DNA from: Chionoecetes opilio
Taxonomy: Eukaryota; Arthropoda; Malacostraca; Decapoda; Majidae
Length of the DNA stretch: 64,000 bases
Assembly (NCBI GenBank): GCA_016584305.1
Contig: JACEEZ010009483.1
Coordinates: forward strand, 572,501 to 636,500
Direction of reading: 5' to 3'
Positions 1 through 12,418 of the stretch are shown piece after piece. Position 1 is the first letter of the stretch. The number at the start of each line of letters is the position of its first letter. Under the pieces are notes generated by a model, which was given only the letters and a program-made list of their open reading frames with translations, did not search any database and had not been told where the DNA came from. Both the position numbers and the translations under genes were made by a program.

Positions 1-43
1 GGCCTCCACAGGATACAAACATACCTATATCAACATCATTATT

Positions 44-258
44 TTAACCCCTTCACGCCCAGATCTTTCCTTTGCTATAAAAAATCGTATGTTGCCGAGC
101 CATAAAATAACGAAAAGTAACTGAATATACCAAATTAGTTAGTGGACAAGGATACTAAACAGGTCATATCTATAAAATATTGCTTATATTCACTAAAAAA
201 ATCGTCTTATGGTACCCAAATTAAAATAGAAATTACGTTCTGGGTCTCAAGGGGTTAA
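44..258 (-). mobile_element. piggyBac-like MITE, copy 1 (about 215 bp)
   Basis: This is a non-coding element bounded by TTAA on both sides (44-47 and 255-258). Its ends are imperfect terminal inverted repeats: CCCCTTCACGCCC at the left and GGGTCTCAAGGGG at the right. Two further copies lie at 6396-6608 and 42705-42915 in the opposite orientation, and all three share the same internal sequence. TTAA target sites and ends starting with CCC are hallmarks of the piggyBac superfamily. The assignment to that superfamily is inference, because no transposase is encoded. Confidence 0.75.
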
Positions 259-350
259 CACAAACACTTCATACTAAACTGTCAGATGTTTGGAAATCAC
301 ATCAAATAAGTTTTCTTGCTTCCTCTCGTTATGAAATATGCCACCATGTA

Positions 351-861
351 TAACACCTTTTATATGCCTTTATTTATAGCACCTGATCCCTTGCTTTTAT
401 ATGCCTTTATTTATAGCACCTGATCCCTTGCTTTAATCTTATTTATAACACCTGACCTTCTTTATCCTTTATTTAAACACCTATCCTTGCTTTTATATGC
501 CTTTATTTATAACACCATGATCCCTTGCTTTTATATGCCTTTATTTATAGCACCTGATCCCTTGCTTTTATATGCCTTTATTTATAACACCTGATCCCTT
601 GCTTTTATATGCCTTTATTTATAACACCTGATCCCTTGCTTTTATATGCCTTTATTTATAACACCTGATCCCTTGCTTTTATATGCCTTTATTTATAACA
701 CCTGATCCCTTGCTTTTATATGCCTTTATTTTATACACCTGATCCCTTGCTTTTATATGCCTTTATTTATAACACCTGATCCCTTGCTTTTATATGCCTT
801 TATTTATAACACCTGATCCCTTGCTTTTATATGCCTTTATTTATAACACCTGATCCCTTGC
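351..861. repeat. 37-bp tandem array, about 14 copies
   Basis: An AT-rich unit of 37 bp (core TTTATATGCCTTTATTTATA followed by ACACCTGATCCCTTGC) is repeated head to tail. The first few units are degenerate, with a shortened copy near 440-490, and later units are nearly identical. No coding potential is evident. Confidence 0.9.
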
Positions 862-1178
862 ATCACTGAGGACAAATGACTCACCTGTGTTCCCAAACCT
901 CACGCTTAAACTCTTTCTGCCACGTCACACTAGTCTTGCATGCTATCCTTCACGATGACGAGAAGGAATAATCTTATATGAGGAACAACAATCACAGTCA
1001 AGTCATGTGCCAACTCATCCCACTTTGTCCAGCATATAATGAATCTTAATGGATATTGCACAAAAATAATGACGGTAATCTGGTGTTTCACAAGTCGCCG
1101 TAACATTCTGTGACGCAATTCGTGTGACACATAACACAAATGTGTTATGTGTCACTAACTATCATCAAGAAGGTTCTA
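862..1178. other. Spacer between two tandem arrays, with a perfect hairpin
   Basis: No gene is recognised. The only structure seen is a 14-bp perfect inverted repeat (GTGACACATAACAC, loop AAAT) at 1124-1155, ending 23 bp before the minisatellite begins. Confidence 0.5.
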
Positions 1179-2610
1179 GCAGTGCTTGGGTCTCTATTCA
1201 GGATGACGCAGTGCTTGGGTCTCTATTCAGGATGACGCAGTGCTTGGATCTCTATTCAGGATGACGCAGTGCTTGGGTCTCTATTCAAGATGACGCAGTG
1301 CTTGGGTCTCTATTCAGGATGACGCAGTGCTTGGGTCTCTATTCAAGATGACGCAGTGCTTGGGTCTCTATTCAGGATGACGCAGTGCTTGGGTCTCTAT
1401 TCAGGATGACGCAGTGCTTGGGTCTCTATTCAGGATGACGCAGTGCTTGGGTCTCTATTCAGGATGACGCAGTGCTTGGGTCTCTATTCAGGAGGACGCA
1501 GTGCTTGGATCTCTATTCAGGATGACGCAGTGCTTGGGTCTCTATTCAGGATGACGCAGTGCTTGGGTCTCTATTCAGATGACGCAGTGCTTGGGTCTCT
1601 ATTCAGGATGACGCAGTGCTTGGGTCTCTATTCAGGATGACGCAGTGCTTGGGTCTCTATTCAGGATGACGCAGTGCTTGGGTCTCTATTCAAGATGACG
1701 CAGTGCTTGGGTCTCTATTCAGGATGACGCAGTGCTTGGGTCTCTATTCAGGATGACGCAGTGCTTGGGTCTCTATTCAGGATGACGCAGTGCTTGGGTC
1801 TCTATTCAAGATGACGCAGTGCTTGGGTCTCTATTCAAGATGACGCAGTGCTTGGGTCTCTATTCAAGATGACGCAGTGCTTGGGTCTCTATTCAAGATG
1901 ACGCAGTGCTTGGGTCTCTATTCAGGAGGACGCAGTGCTTGGGTCTCTATTCAGGATGACGCAGTGCTTGGGTCTCTATTCAAGATGACGCAGTGCTTGG
2001 GTCTCTATTCAGGAGGACGCAGTGCTTGGATCTCTATTCAGGATGACGCAGTGCTTGGGTCTCTATTCAAGATGACGCAGTGCTTGGGTCTCTATTCAGG
2101 ATGACGCAGTGCTTGGGTCTCTATTCAAGATGACGCAGTGCTTGGATCTCTATTCAGGAGGACACAGTGCTTGGGTCTCTATTCAGGATGACGCAGTGCT
2201 TGGGTCTCTATTCAAGATGACGCAGTGCTTGGATCTCTATTCAGGATGACGCAGTGCTTGGGTCTCTATTCAAGATGACGCAGTGCTTGGATCTCTATTC
2301 AGGATGACGCAGTGCTTGGGTCTCTATTCAAGATGACGCAGTGCTTGGATCTCTATTCAGGAGGACACAGTGCTTGGGTCTCTATTCAGGATGACGCAGT
2401 GCTTGGGTCTCTATTCAGGATGACGCAGTGCTTGGGTCTCTATTCAGGATGACGCAGTGCTTGGGTCTCTATTCAGGAGGACGCAGTGCTTGGGTCTCTC
2501 TCTATTCAGGATGACGCAGTGCTTGGGTCTCTATTCAGGATGACGCAGTGCTTGGGTCTCTATTCAGGAGGACGCAGTGCTTGGGTCTCTCTCTATTCAG
2601 GATGACGCAG
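1179..2610. repeat. 29-bp minisatellite, about 49 copies
   Basis: The unit is GCAGTGCTTGGGTCTCTATT plus CAGGATGAC. Units vary at a few fixed sites: GGGTCT or GGATCT, CAGGATGAC, CAAGATGAC or CAGGAGGAC, and occasional single-base or CTCT insertions (for example near 1580, 2498 and 2590). The unit length is not a multiple of three, so short open frames across it are incidental. Ordered variant units suggest unequal crossing over. Confidence 0.95.
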
Positions 2611-2860
2611 GTAAACAAGGTGCCGTCGGAATCAATGCGTGTCGTCTTTCCGTCACTCAATAACAGGCAAAAGGAGCATACGGCTCAAGACTTCAATTAA
2701 CTCAAGAGTGATGTTAGTGATGACAACCATGGGCCTCGTTTGGGTGGGGGACTGGGTATCATTTGTCCCCCACACTTTTAACGTTAAAAATAAAGTTATA
2801 ATTTTTCCATGGAATGGTTTTCAGCTAAACTTTTAATAAACAAGGATTGAAAAATAGGGT

Positions 2861-3220
2861 TAATTTATAGTTTCACCCAACCAACGATTTTCTGATACGC
2901 CTTATGTTTTTCTGGTGTGTTTTTATGTGTTTTGAATGAATCTGTTAACCGTTTCTGTCGCAATTCTATTTTTTTTTTTTTTTTTTTTAGGTAGATAAAG
3001 GTTAGTTGTTGTTGTTTTTTTTAGTTAGGTAAAGGTTAGGTATAGGTAAAGGTTAGGTTAGGTTTAGGTTCATTTTTTTTTTTTCCGTCATTTTTGCACA
3101 CAAAAAAAAAAAAAAAATTGCGACAGATACGGTTAGCAGCTTCATTCAAAACACATAAAAACACACCAGAAAAACATAAGGCGCATCAGAAAATCGTTGG
3201 TTGGGTGAAACTATAAATTG
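2861..3220. mobile_element. Foldback MITE with long (about 100 bp) inverted ends
   Basis: The left arm (2861-2969) and right arm (about 3104-3220) are near-perfect inverted copies. Both carry the outer motif AATTTATAGTTTCACCC and the inner motif TGTCGCAAT. The middle holds poly(T) runs and short repeats of the type TTAGGTAAAGG. There is no ORF. Arm identity is high, so the insertion looks recent. The superfamily is not assigned, since no clear target-site duplication is visible. Confidence 0.8.
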
Positions 3221-4059
3221 ACCGCCTTGGGCTTTATGGCTACCGACTGCACACGAGGGTAAACCACACACAAGTATTTGGCCCTTGCATCCCTTCCCCA
3301 GAACACCCGGACGCCAGCCGTTCTTACATGGGTACCCATCTAAGCTCTAAGACGAACAGGCTACCTTGCCTAAGGATATCGTGGAAGACCCGGGAATACG
3401 TATAATCACGCCTTTGTAGAGCCATTAAAGTATAAAAGACAGGTGATTCGTTGATTACACCCAATGCTTGTCTAGTTTCGTTAACCCAAGCTCCTCCACC
3501 ACCACCACCTCCTTCATCCCTCCCGCCCTTCTCCACAATTTACCTGCCTTGCGTAGCACCTGCAGGAGTAGTTAGCGCCGCCACGCCTCGGAGCAACGCA
3601 CACGGGCGGCGCATCACAACAAGACAAACACTGAGGCGACGTGATGACTGACGAGGCGTGAGTGATCCCGCGGTGCCCGGATGCAGTTCGGATCAGGGCT
3701 CGGAGCGTCGAAGCAGCCTCGTGAAGCAGCCCGAACCGGCTCGTTGCCATTGTGTCGTTACCACCAGCGCCTGGGATGCCATGGTGCCAGTTCGGTATTT
3801 CGTATGATAGCGATTGTGATGTCTGTCAGTGGTGGTGTGATCCTGACATCTGGCGGGAGTTTGCGTAACGAAAAGGAGATATAAAGAGAAAAACATATAG
3901 ATAACGTATATAGAAATACAAAACTACCAAAAGTAACAATGAAAATATCGATAATAATGATGATAATGACATGAAAAAGCTTCGAGGCCAGAGATCGGGG
4001 ACAAAGTTACTCCAAAGAGGATCAATCTGAACATTTATGAGGTGATGGAGGTGATGTAT
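3221..4059. other. Intergenic, partly CpG-rich, no gene recognised
   Basis: The stretch 3540-3800 is more GC- and CpG-rich than its surroundings and contains a short CTCCACCACC run. No conserved protein, exon pair or RNA fold was recognised. Confidence 0.4.
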
Positions 4060-4253
4060 CAAGGCAAGGCTGCAACGCTTTCTTGTTTTCCTATAACTCT
4101 AAAAACAAAATAGTTACAGGTTATAGATAGAAATATACATTTTGACCAGTGAATAATACTGAGCAAGGGCAGCTCCTTGACCCAGGCTGACCACCGCCGA
4201 GGACTCAGACCACAGTAGTGGGCGATGAGACCGTCACACCACTGCGCCATCAA
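4060..4253 (-). mobile_element. tRNA-derived SINE remnant
   Basis: On the minus strand the sequence starts at about 4253 with a pol III A-box-like motif (TGGCGCAGTGG). About 45 nt later comes a degraded B-box-like TGGTCTGAGTCC. The body then runs on toward 4060. This is the usual layout of a tRNA-headed SINE. The T-loop bases are mutated, so it is an old, probably inactive copy, and its 3' limit is uncertain. Confidence 0.45.
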
Positions 4254-4261
4254 GAGTAATA

Positions 4262-4442
4262 CAATGATAACTACAATGATAATGATAATGATAATAATGA
4301 TAATGATGATAATAATTGTAATGATGATAAAGAAAGCAATAGTAATGATAGTAATGATGATATTTATAGTAATAATGATAATGCTAACTTTAATAATGAA
4401 AATGATAGTAATAGTAATGACAAAAATATTGATAATAATAGA
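4262..4442. repeat. Imperfect (ATAATG/AATGAT)n microsatellite
   Basis: This is a 180-bp low-complexity tract of TGATAA/TGATGA-like triplets. Open frames across it are made only of Met, Ile and Val and are artefactual. Confidence 0.8.
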
Positions 4443-5677
4443 GAATCACCTCTCACCTACTCTCCTCTTCCCGTGTGTACATCGTCTGGCCTTTATTTCC
4501 CTCAAGACTTTCTCTATACAAGTTCTGGACGTGTGTGGGCGGCGACCGTCTCGTCAAGTTATTCTCACCTTCAGAAAGACTCCCAGAGCCACGTGGACGG
4601 AGGTGACCGTGACTTCAACCCTTCAAGGCATCGCCCTTGTTGTGAAAGGCGCGTAATTAACCTTTTTTAATACAAGGTCAATGGTTTAGGTTTCCGTGTC
4701 TCCGATTGAACGGACATGCTTCGTCTTGCCTTTCGTGTTGATGCTGCAGGAAGCTTCTTTTGATATGAAATCCAACGAGCCTTTCAGGTAAGAAGGTTAA
4801 TCGTTTTATTTCCGCATTTTTTATTAGGACTTGGTCGTCCCATATCGTGGGGAGGAAGGTGACTGTTTGTCTCATTTACCTTGTAGTTTCATTATGAAGT
4901 CGGTATCAATGCCTGTTTCAAGTGTTAAGAGTTATGTAACTTTCTCCCTTTCTTCTCAGTGTACCCTGGCATGACATATAGCCCTTCCCTGCTTCTCCTA
5001 TTCCTTTATTCGAAATACTTTCTCCTACTCGCTGTCCAACGTTTGCTCTGCACAGAACAATTTAAGAGTGGTGTGGTAAGGCAACAACACCCTCCTCCTC
5101 CTCCTCCTCCACTCCTTTCCTACCTACATTTTACACGTCCCTTACTCTTCTACAAGACTGTAACTCCCCCTCGCTAGTATATCCCTGTAGCTAAACAAAC
5201 ACCCTTTAATATTTTGTAAGCCGTCCACCATGCCACCATGCACACACACACCGGCATCTCATTACAGTACCCGCATCCTGGAGCACCCTCGGCCACACCC
5301 AGGCGTCGTGCGCTGAATGCAACACCTGCGAGGCTGCAGGCAACACGGCAGCATAATAGCGAGATGATTCAGCGAGATCCAACAAGATAAGATGCCATTA
5401 TGTTTTCCAAGAAGGGCGTCGCTATGGATGGCCGGTGAACTTTGGTTGTTGCATGGCGCTTGAGGCGACTGAGGTGATTAGGAGGACCAGACTGGCATCC
5501 TTTACGATACGTTGTTGTGGTTTTGCAATGAGTGCCTGGAAATTCCCATCCTCGCCCCTGTGTGCCATCACGCCCGGGGTAGGATTCCCAGCATCTACGT
5601 GTGCACATGGTGAAGGCTGCGATCATACGCTGTGGAAATACGTATAAGCGGGTTTCTCACCTTCATTGTCACTCCAC
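4443..5677. other. Intergenic, nothing recognised
   Basis: Mixed-composition sequence with a short (CTC)n run near 5095. No domain, splice-consistent exon or repeat family was recognised. Confidence 0.4.
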
Positions 5678-5888
5678 TACACACTAAGAAAAAAGGTGCA
5701 AAATGTGTCACAGATTTTGCACCTTCAATAAGGGTGCAAAGTTGCACCCATAAGGGTGCACAATTGCACTTTTAACGGGGGTTGCACCTTAAGAGGTGCA
5801 ACTATGTACCCTTATGGGTGCAACTTTGCACCCTTATTGAAGGTTCAAAATGTGTGACACATTTTGCACCTTTATTTCTTAGTGTGTA
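5678..5888. mobile_element. Palindromic Tc1/mariner-like MITE (about 211 bp)
   Basis: The whole interval folds on itself. The ends read TA-CACACTAAG and CTTAGTGTG-TA. Internal repeats of GGTGCAA/TTGCACC continue the inverted symmetry towards the centre near 5785. Flanking TA dinucleotides are the expected target duplication of Tc1/mariner elements. There is no coding capacity, and the superfamily assignment rests only on the TA flanks. Confidence 0.75.
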
Positions 5889-6084
5889 CGGTGTTGTTTT
5901 CTCTTTGACCCTTGACTACGCGCTTACTAAACACTCTCACCCGGTGACGGCGACACGTTCACTATCACCATCTATCTTTCCCTTGATGGGTCAGCTGCAG
6001 CCTCCGTCAGTAGTCAAATATAATATCCTTGTCAATTCAATTTAGTCCACAAAGCTGTTGACCATCAGACAGAAGCGACCGCAC

Positions 6085-6215
6085 TGTCTAGCAAGGGACC
6101 GAAGCTCAGTGGGCAAAGTGTTCTGTGCATGACACGGAGACTTAACCGGAGACCCATTCACTACCCGACCAGCCTGAGACAACCAAATTGAGTGCGCTAA
6201 CCACTACAACTGATT
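6085..6215 (-). mobile_element. Possible degraded tRNA-derived SINE
   Basis: On the minus strand a GTGGTTAGCGCACTC stretch resembles a tRNA D-arm/A box. It is followed about 45 nt later by TAGTGAATGGGT, similar to the GCAGTGAATGGGTACC body motif of the SINEs at 22.2, 26.5 and 30.8 kb. The B box is not convincing. Confidence 0.3.
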
Positions 6216-6395
6216 CGATACAGAAATTCATACACTTTGAGATACACAACAGACACAGTACCCTACACAACTCTAAGTATCTTCATTACTATAGGAAAAT
6301 ATAAGTATTACTATCCTTCTGTATAAACACCATATCTCACTTGTCTTTGTTCCCGCCGTGGCATTACTTTTTATCCAAGAAATATATGGTGTGCA

Positions 6396-6608
6396 TTAAC
6401 CCCTTGAGACCCAAAACGTAATTTCCATTGTAATTTGGGTACCATTAGACGATTTTTAGTGACTATAAGCAATATTTTATACATATGACCTGTTTAGTAT
6501 CCTTGTCAACTAACAAATGTGGTATATTCAGTCACTTCTCGTAATTTTATGGCTAACAACAGACATTCTTTTTATAGCAAAGGAAAGATCTGGGCGTGAA
6601 GGGGATAA
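6396..6608 (+). mobile_element. piggyBac-like MITE, copy 2
   Basis: This is the same element as at 44-258, in the opposite orientation. It begins TTAA-CCCCTTGAGACCC and ends GGGCGTGAAGGGG, where the right TTAA has mutated to ATAA. Internal sequence is shared along the whole length with the other two copies. Confidence 0.75.
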
Positions 6609-7478
6609 TTATGTTTTCCATCGTTCCCTTCACACACGCCTTTGATGCCACACATTGTCGCGCCTCTAGATCACTGCATTATTCATCACGAGTTAGGCGC
6701 TGCGTGCAAAGGATCTGACCACCTGCAGCAGTAACAAGCACAAGGTTGGCATGATGCTGTTCACTACCTCAAGCCACGCGCATGTATTGTTAAGTATTCA
6801 TATAATCATTCCTCGAGGCTTGACCTTCCTCCTTCTCCCTCTACGCCGCAGAAACACCTCGCATCCCCATCCCCATTAGCGTTAACTGACATTGAATCTA
6901 CATGTTACGACGGTGGTTTTTCGGTCCACGTGACTATCTTTTGTTTTTATACCTGTTACAGAAGCCTCAACCTCGCCCATACCTAACCTCGGCGGAACGA
7001 TAGAGGGGAGGGGCCGAGGGGTCTTGGGTGTGGAGGGAGCGATGGTGGGTAAAGGGTGGGTGCACATGGGATGGACGTGAAACAGGGCGTGTAAGGGAGA
7101 AAGGGAGGGATAATGACAAAGGAAAAGATTAATACTTGCGTCTTCATATTATAGTTCCTGGGCATATTTGTGGTTTCATGACTATAATAGAGTGGTGGTG
7201 ATAAATATAGGGATTGAAAGCGCAGAACTCAACTATAGAAATACCCATGACACAACGGCCAGGGGTGAGACTACACACATAGGTTGCAGGAGAGAGAAAG
7301 GAGAGTAAGGATGGAAGAGAAAGCGATGGCTGATGAGAAACGACGAGAGACAAAGAAAGGATAAAATCAAGGCTAGGATGAGAAAGTTGATTAGAAATAT
7401 GAAACAATGTAATACAGATAATAGTTATGTAAAATAAAAACGTGAGAGGGAAGCCATGGTACCCTTCCCTGCCCCCCT

Positions 7479-7480
<2 letters not shown>
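6609..7480. other. Intergenic, nothing recognised
   Basis: No gene, RNA or repeat family recognised. Confidence 0.4.

Positions 7481-7545
<65 letters not shown>
7481..7545. repeat. (CA)n microsatellite
   Basis: About 32 CA repeats with a single interruption near 7513. Confidence 0.95.
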
Positions 7546-7547
<2 letters not shown>

Positions 7548-8187
7548 TGATATTCCACTCTCAACATTCCTTCCCCCTTAATACATAAGCCAAAACTTCC
7601 CTAAATTACAATAAAACGCACTAATATAATTAAATAAAGACATCTGCACAGGTGGCTGAAACAAAGGGATTCGTTATATAACCCAATTTTTTCCTGCCTC
7701 TCCTTTAGACTACTTCCATCCTACACGGGGCAGACCAAGAGAAGAACCGGTTTTGTGTATATAGCTACAAACTTTCCACTCAATGTGATTTCTCTTTGTG
7801 ATTCATTATAGTGTTATTCCTTAGTTGTAGGTTGTTTTTTTATGGGGTCTGGCAACACTGTCTACTTATATGGCAGAAGGATGGTTAATTGTCTCCTAAA
7901 TGGCGTAAAGAGACAAAAAAAGAGAGAAGTAACGTAATATGCACTATTTTTCTTATTTTGTCCAATCAGGTGCTTCCCATTTCCAATCTTGAGAACAAAG
8001 ACTATACACATCAAGCCAGTCCTTTGAGCGTTTCTAATTACCTTCATACATCTACTGGAAACAATTAAACAGAACAAAAACAACCAAGCATAGCAGCTGC
8101 CAAGGTTTAGGAGAGAAAAAAATCTGCAGGTAAGAAAAAAAATTGAGGACGAATTACTGCCATCATTATATCTGCGCGTGGGGAAGA
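7546..8187. other. Intergenic, nothing recognised
   Basis: AT-rich sequence with no supported feature. Confidence 0.4.
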
Positions 8188-9171
<984 letters not shown>

Positions 9172-9485
9172 GTGTATTCACCTATCTGTAGTTGTGATAA
9201 TGCGGGAGATGAATCTTACTCGTTTAGGGTCCCGTCTCCGTATCTTTGGTCAATTGTAAATCTAAATTCACTACTAATATTAGCATTTGGTAATACATTG
9301 TCCACGTTACATTGTCCAACGGGCTGTTGCTGTCTGTTCTTCCTCTGTTATTCCACACACCAATACACCGATCAGGAAAACTGTACTTGTTCGTATCTGT
9401 CAAATATCTTTTCTTCCTCAACTTCTTTTTATGTCCTCTTGTGGCTCCTACGTCTCTTACATACATGTGTTTTTTTGTCAATTCT
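9172..9485 (-). mobile_element. LINE fragment: ORF2 C-terminus plus 3' tail
   Basis: On the minus strand the translation contains TRGHKKKLRKKRYLTDTNKY then SFPDRCIGVWNN. This matches the conserved C-terminal signature of CR1/jockey-type LINE ORF2 proteins (R-G-H-x2-K-L-x-K-x-R ... K-Y-S-F-x-x-R-V-V-x-x-W-N). It is followed by a stop and a 3' region ending in ACAACTACAGATAGGTGAATAC. It is 5'-truncated and frame-degraded, as expected for a dead copy. The tail resembles the tail of the SINEs in the crustin duplication. Confidence 0.65.
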
Positions 9486-9515
9486 ATCCAATCCTGTCAT
9501 TGTACTGTACACCCG

Positions 9516-9518
<3 letters not shown>

Positions 9519-9607
<89 letters not shown>
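9519..9607. repeat. (TG)n microsatellite
   Basis: About 44 uninterrupted TG repeats. Confidence 0.95.
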
Positions 9608-9608
<1 letters not shown>

Positions 9609-10362
9609 ATTGCTGCAATATACCAGAAGTAGTCTCCTGGCGCCATGGTAAAGGAAGTAAACAAGCGAAACAATATAACAAAACAAAAACCTCCGAGCCT
9701 CTTGAAGACACAAACAACAGCTTCTTGCCGCTACGCACCTCAACTGCTTACATAACGAGCTCGCTACTTTTTTGTTCGCGCAGAAGGTATAGAAAAAAAA
9801 CCAGGCCTTGATATATAGAACACAAAGAGAACAAGAAAACGCACCAATCTAAGGATTTCGTAACATACAGATTGAAAAAAATAATTGCTCCTACCACTCT
9901 CGGAAGACAACCTTATATAATAGGTAAGATCAAAGACTACTGTACAGGAGTCTTTGCTACGATAAAAACCGAAACTCAAGCTTATTGAATTATGAAATAC
10001 CTATAGTTTTTTTTCACTATTTGCACATCCTTTACGATACAAACCTGAGCCACCACACCATTAGTAAGTATGTGCAGGCAAAAAAAAACCCAGCAGATTA
10101 GAGCAGAAGAAAAGATGCATGGGATGTGTGGCAACCAAGATGGAAAAACCCAGGAAGGGAAAAACCAGTTTGTTCGCTCTACCTTGCTACCTATGCGACC
10201 CTTCCTCCCTTCCTCCCTCCCTCCCTCCCTCCTTCTCTCCAGACCTTTTCCTACCGAAGTTCTCCGTACCTGTCTACCTTCCTACCCACACTTCCCCACC
10301 GCCCTATCTATCGAGGTACGAAAATATAAGGTAGATGGTGGTGTGTGTGTGTGTGTGTGTGG

Positions 10363-10418
<56 letters not shown>

Positions 10419-12050
10419 TGTCACTTAGAAAAGTTCATCCATTAATCATAAAATTCGTAAGTTTTCAGAGAAATATACAATTAAAGAAATCACGAAGACA
10501 GGAATAAGATGGCGAGGATATATAAAAAGTGCATAAGAGGGAAAAAAAAGGTGGGAGGGTTATGTAAAAGTCTGAAATACTAGTGGGAACGCAACAGATC
10601 AAGGGCACAAAGCATAAGAAATGGCTTCGTGTAGGAAATGAAATCAAACGAACATCAGAAATCAAGGCTACGAGGTTGGCCATCAAGCGAAAACCACGAA
10701 ATCTTTTCCTTTTTTTTTCTTTTTTATCAAACTCTATATTCGCTTGAGTAATTAGCCACCATACTGTAGACGTAGAGCGATAAAACAACGCTGGTAGAGG
10801 AGGACAATGCTGCATGAAGGAGGAAGAGGAGGAGGAGGAGGAGAATTTTATACAGAGGACGAAAGCGATTTAAAAAAACGACACTATAGCATTAAGGAGA
10901 GCGAGGACGATAGGGACGAACAGAACGACGCCGAAGGAAAAGACTTAGACGAGTTTTTATGCTGTGACTGTTACCTTCGTTGAAAGCGCCTTCGTCTAAA
11001 GAGCGAGTGTTTGTCTCTCATAGTAGTAGGCGGTGGGCAGAGGCGGCAGGTGGGTGGGTGGGCGTGGTGGTGGCATAGCTGGTGGGTGTGACGTAAATGA
11101 CGGTGATGAAAAACTAAACAAAAAAAAAGGAGGAAGGTAGTAGACGATGAAAAGGGAAAAAAAATAAGGACAAATTGAAGACCTAAAAAACTAAAGCTGC
11201 TATAATTGAATCCTGAGAAGCTAAAGACCTGAAAGCTAAACGATAATTAAATAACCCTAAGAATATGTGATAATAATAAACTCCACAAGAAAACCTAGAA
11301 GTTGAGGAGAAAGAAGAGCAGGACGGAAGAGCAGGATGGGTAGGAAAAAGGTGAAGACCAGATTGAACGCCTAACGATAATGAAGAAAAATACAAGAATA
11401 AGTGATAATACCAAACCCCATAAGCAAACCTCCAACGATGATCAGGAGATAGGAGCGGAAGAGAAGGAAGAGAAGTAGGAAGGAGAGGATGAGGAAGAAG
11501 AGGAAGAGTGTAGCCAGGGAAGGAATGGTTAGCCAGCGTTCAAGGTCAACATGTCCTTCCCACTCCTTCCCCTTCCCCTTCCCTTCCCTCTCCCACACCC
11601 AACTTTCACCCTGCTTCCTTCCTTCCCTTTTCCGCTGCCATGATCATTTTTTTCCATAGAACCATCACCATACTTTCATCATCATAACAAAGGTACCAAC
11701 GCAACTACTACTTCTAACAACAACTACTACTGCTACTACTACAACTACTAATATTACAAAAACATGAGCACCAACAACAACTACAGCAACTACAACAATA
11801 TCGACTGCTGGTGTTGTCCACAAAGGTCATAGTCGACTTTAAATCCTTTCGTCGAATTCCCGGCGGCCCTGGGATGAGGCGGCCGCGACGCTCGTCCCTG
11901 AGATGTTTCGTAGGGCTTCGGGATACCTTGTTCGTCAGTAAATGGAAAGTCTTGGCGTGAGGGCGGGGCGGTCTTCAGGAAAAGAGCAGCCAGTGGGCCA
12001 GCCCTCTCAGCTCCTCCTGCCAGCCGTAAGTCAAGGTCGACGTAGCTTTT
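9608..12050. other. Intergenic with short simple repeats
   Basis: Contains (CTCC)n at about 10200-10240, a compound (TG)n at about 10337-10418, a GGTGGGTGG run near 11040-11080 and a (CTA/CAA)n-like stretch at about 11700-11800. No gene was recognised; the purine-rich region 11280-11530 is low complexity. Confidence 0.4.
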
Positions 12051-12051
12051 C

Positions 12052-12112
12052 ATACAAAAGGAGTCGAAGCCACGTTACAAAACAGTCCAGTGCTGTCCTG
12101 TGTATTGCCGAG
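12052..12112 (+). promoter_or_regulatory. Candidate promoter and non-coding exon 1 of the Gly-WAP crustin
   Basis: A TATA-like ATACAAAAG lies at 12052. About 30 nt downstream is CCAGTGC, a possible initiator. The presumed exon ends at a strong donor, GAG|GTGAGT, after 12112. This matches the layout of the other crustin genes here (TATA, 35-50 nt exon, intron, then ATG). It is weaker because the TATA is non-canonical and another donor-like CAGGTAAG sits at 12361. Confidence 0.35.
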
Positions 12113-12418
12113 GTGAGTGTGTCGCTACCAGCTCTCCGTCACAGATCATACATGTGTGTCTAGACGCGATGGTTTGTTCTTCAGGCAATGGTAGACTAGC
12201 GCACGTTATATTCATGTGTTGCCAACCTTAATGCATCTCCTGGTACTAGTTTATAGAACAGGTGAAATAAAAGTGTAGGAACAGAGAGTAAGTACATACA
12301 AGGAGGGCGGGAGGGGACAGGTGGAAGTTTCATATGGGAAGGTGAGGCCGGTAAACGTATCAGGTAAGAACGCCGGAGAGGTTGTCTGTTTCACTTGATT
12401 AACAGTGTTTTCTCGCAG

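Noticed and set aside
1443..2104. Open frames inside the 29-bp minisatellite
   Set aside because: The unit is not a multiple of three. Frames stay open by chance and change with every indel.
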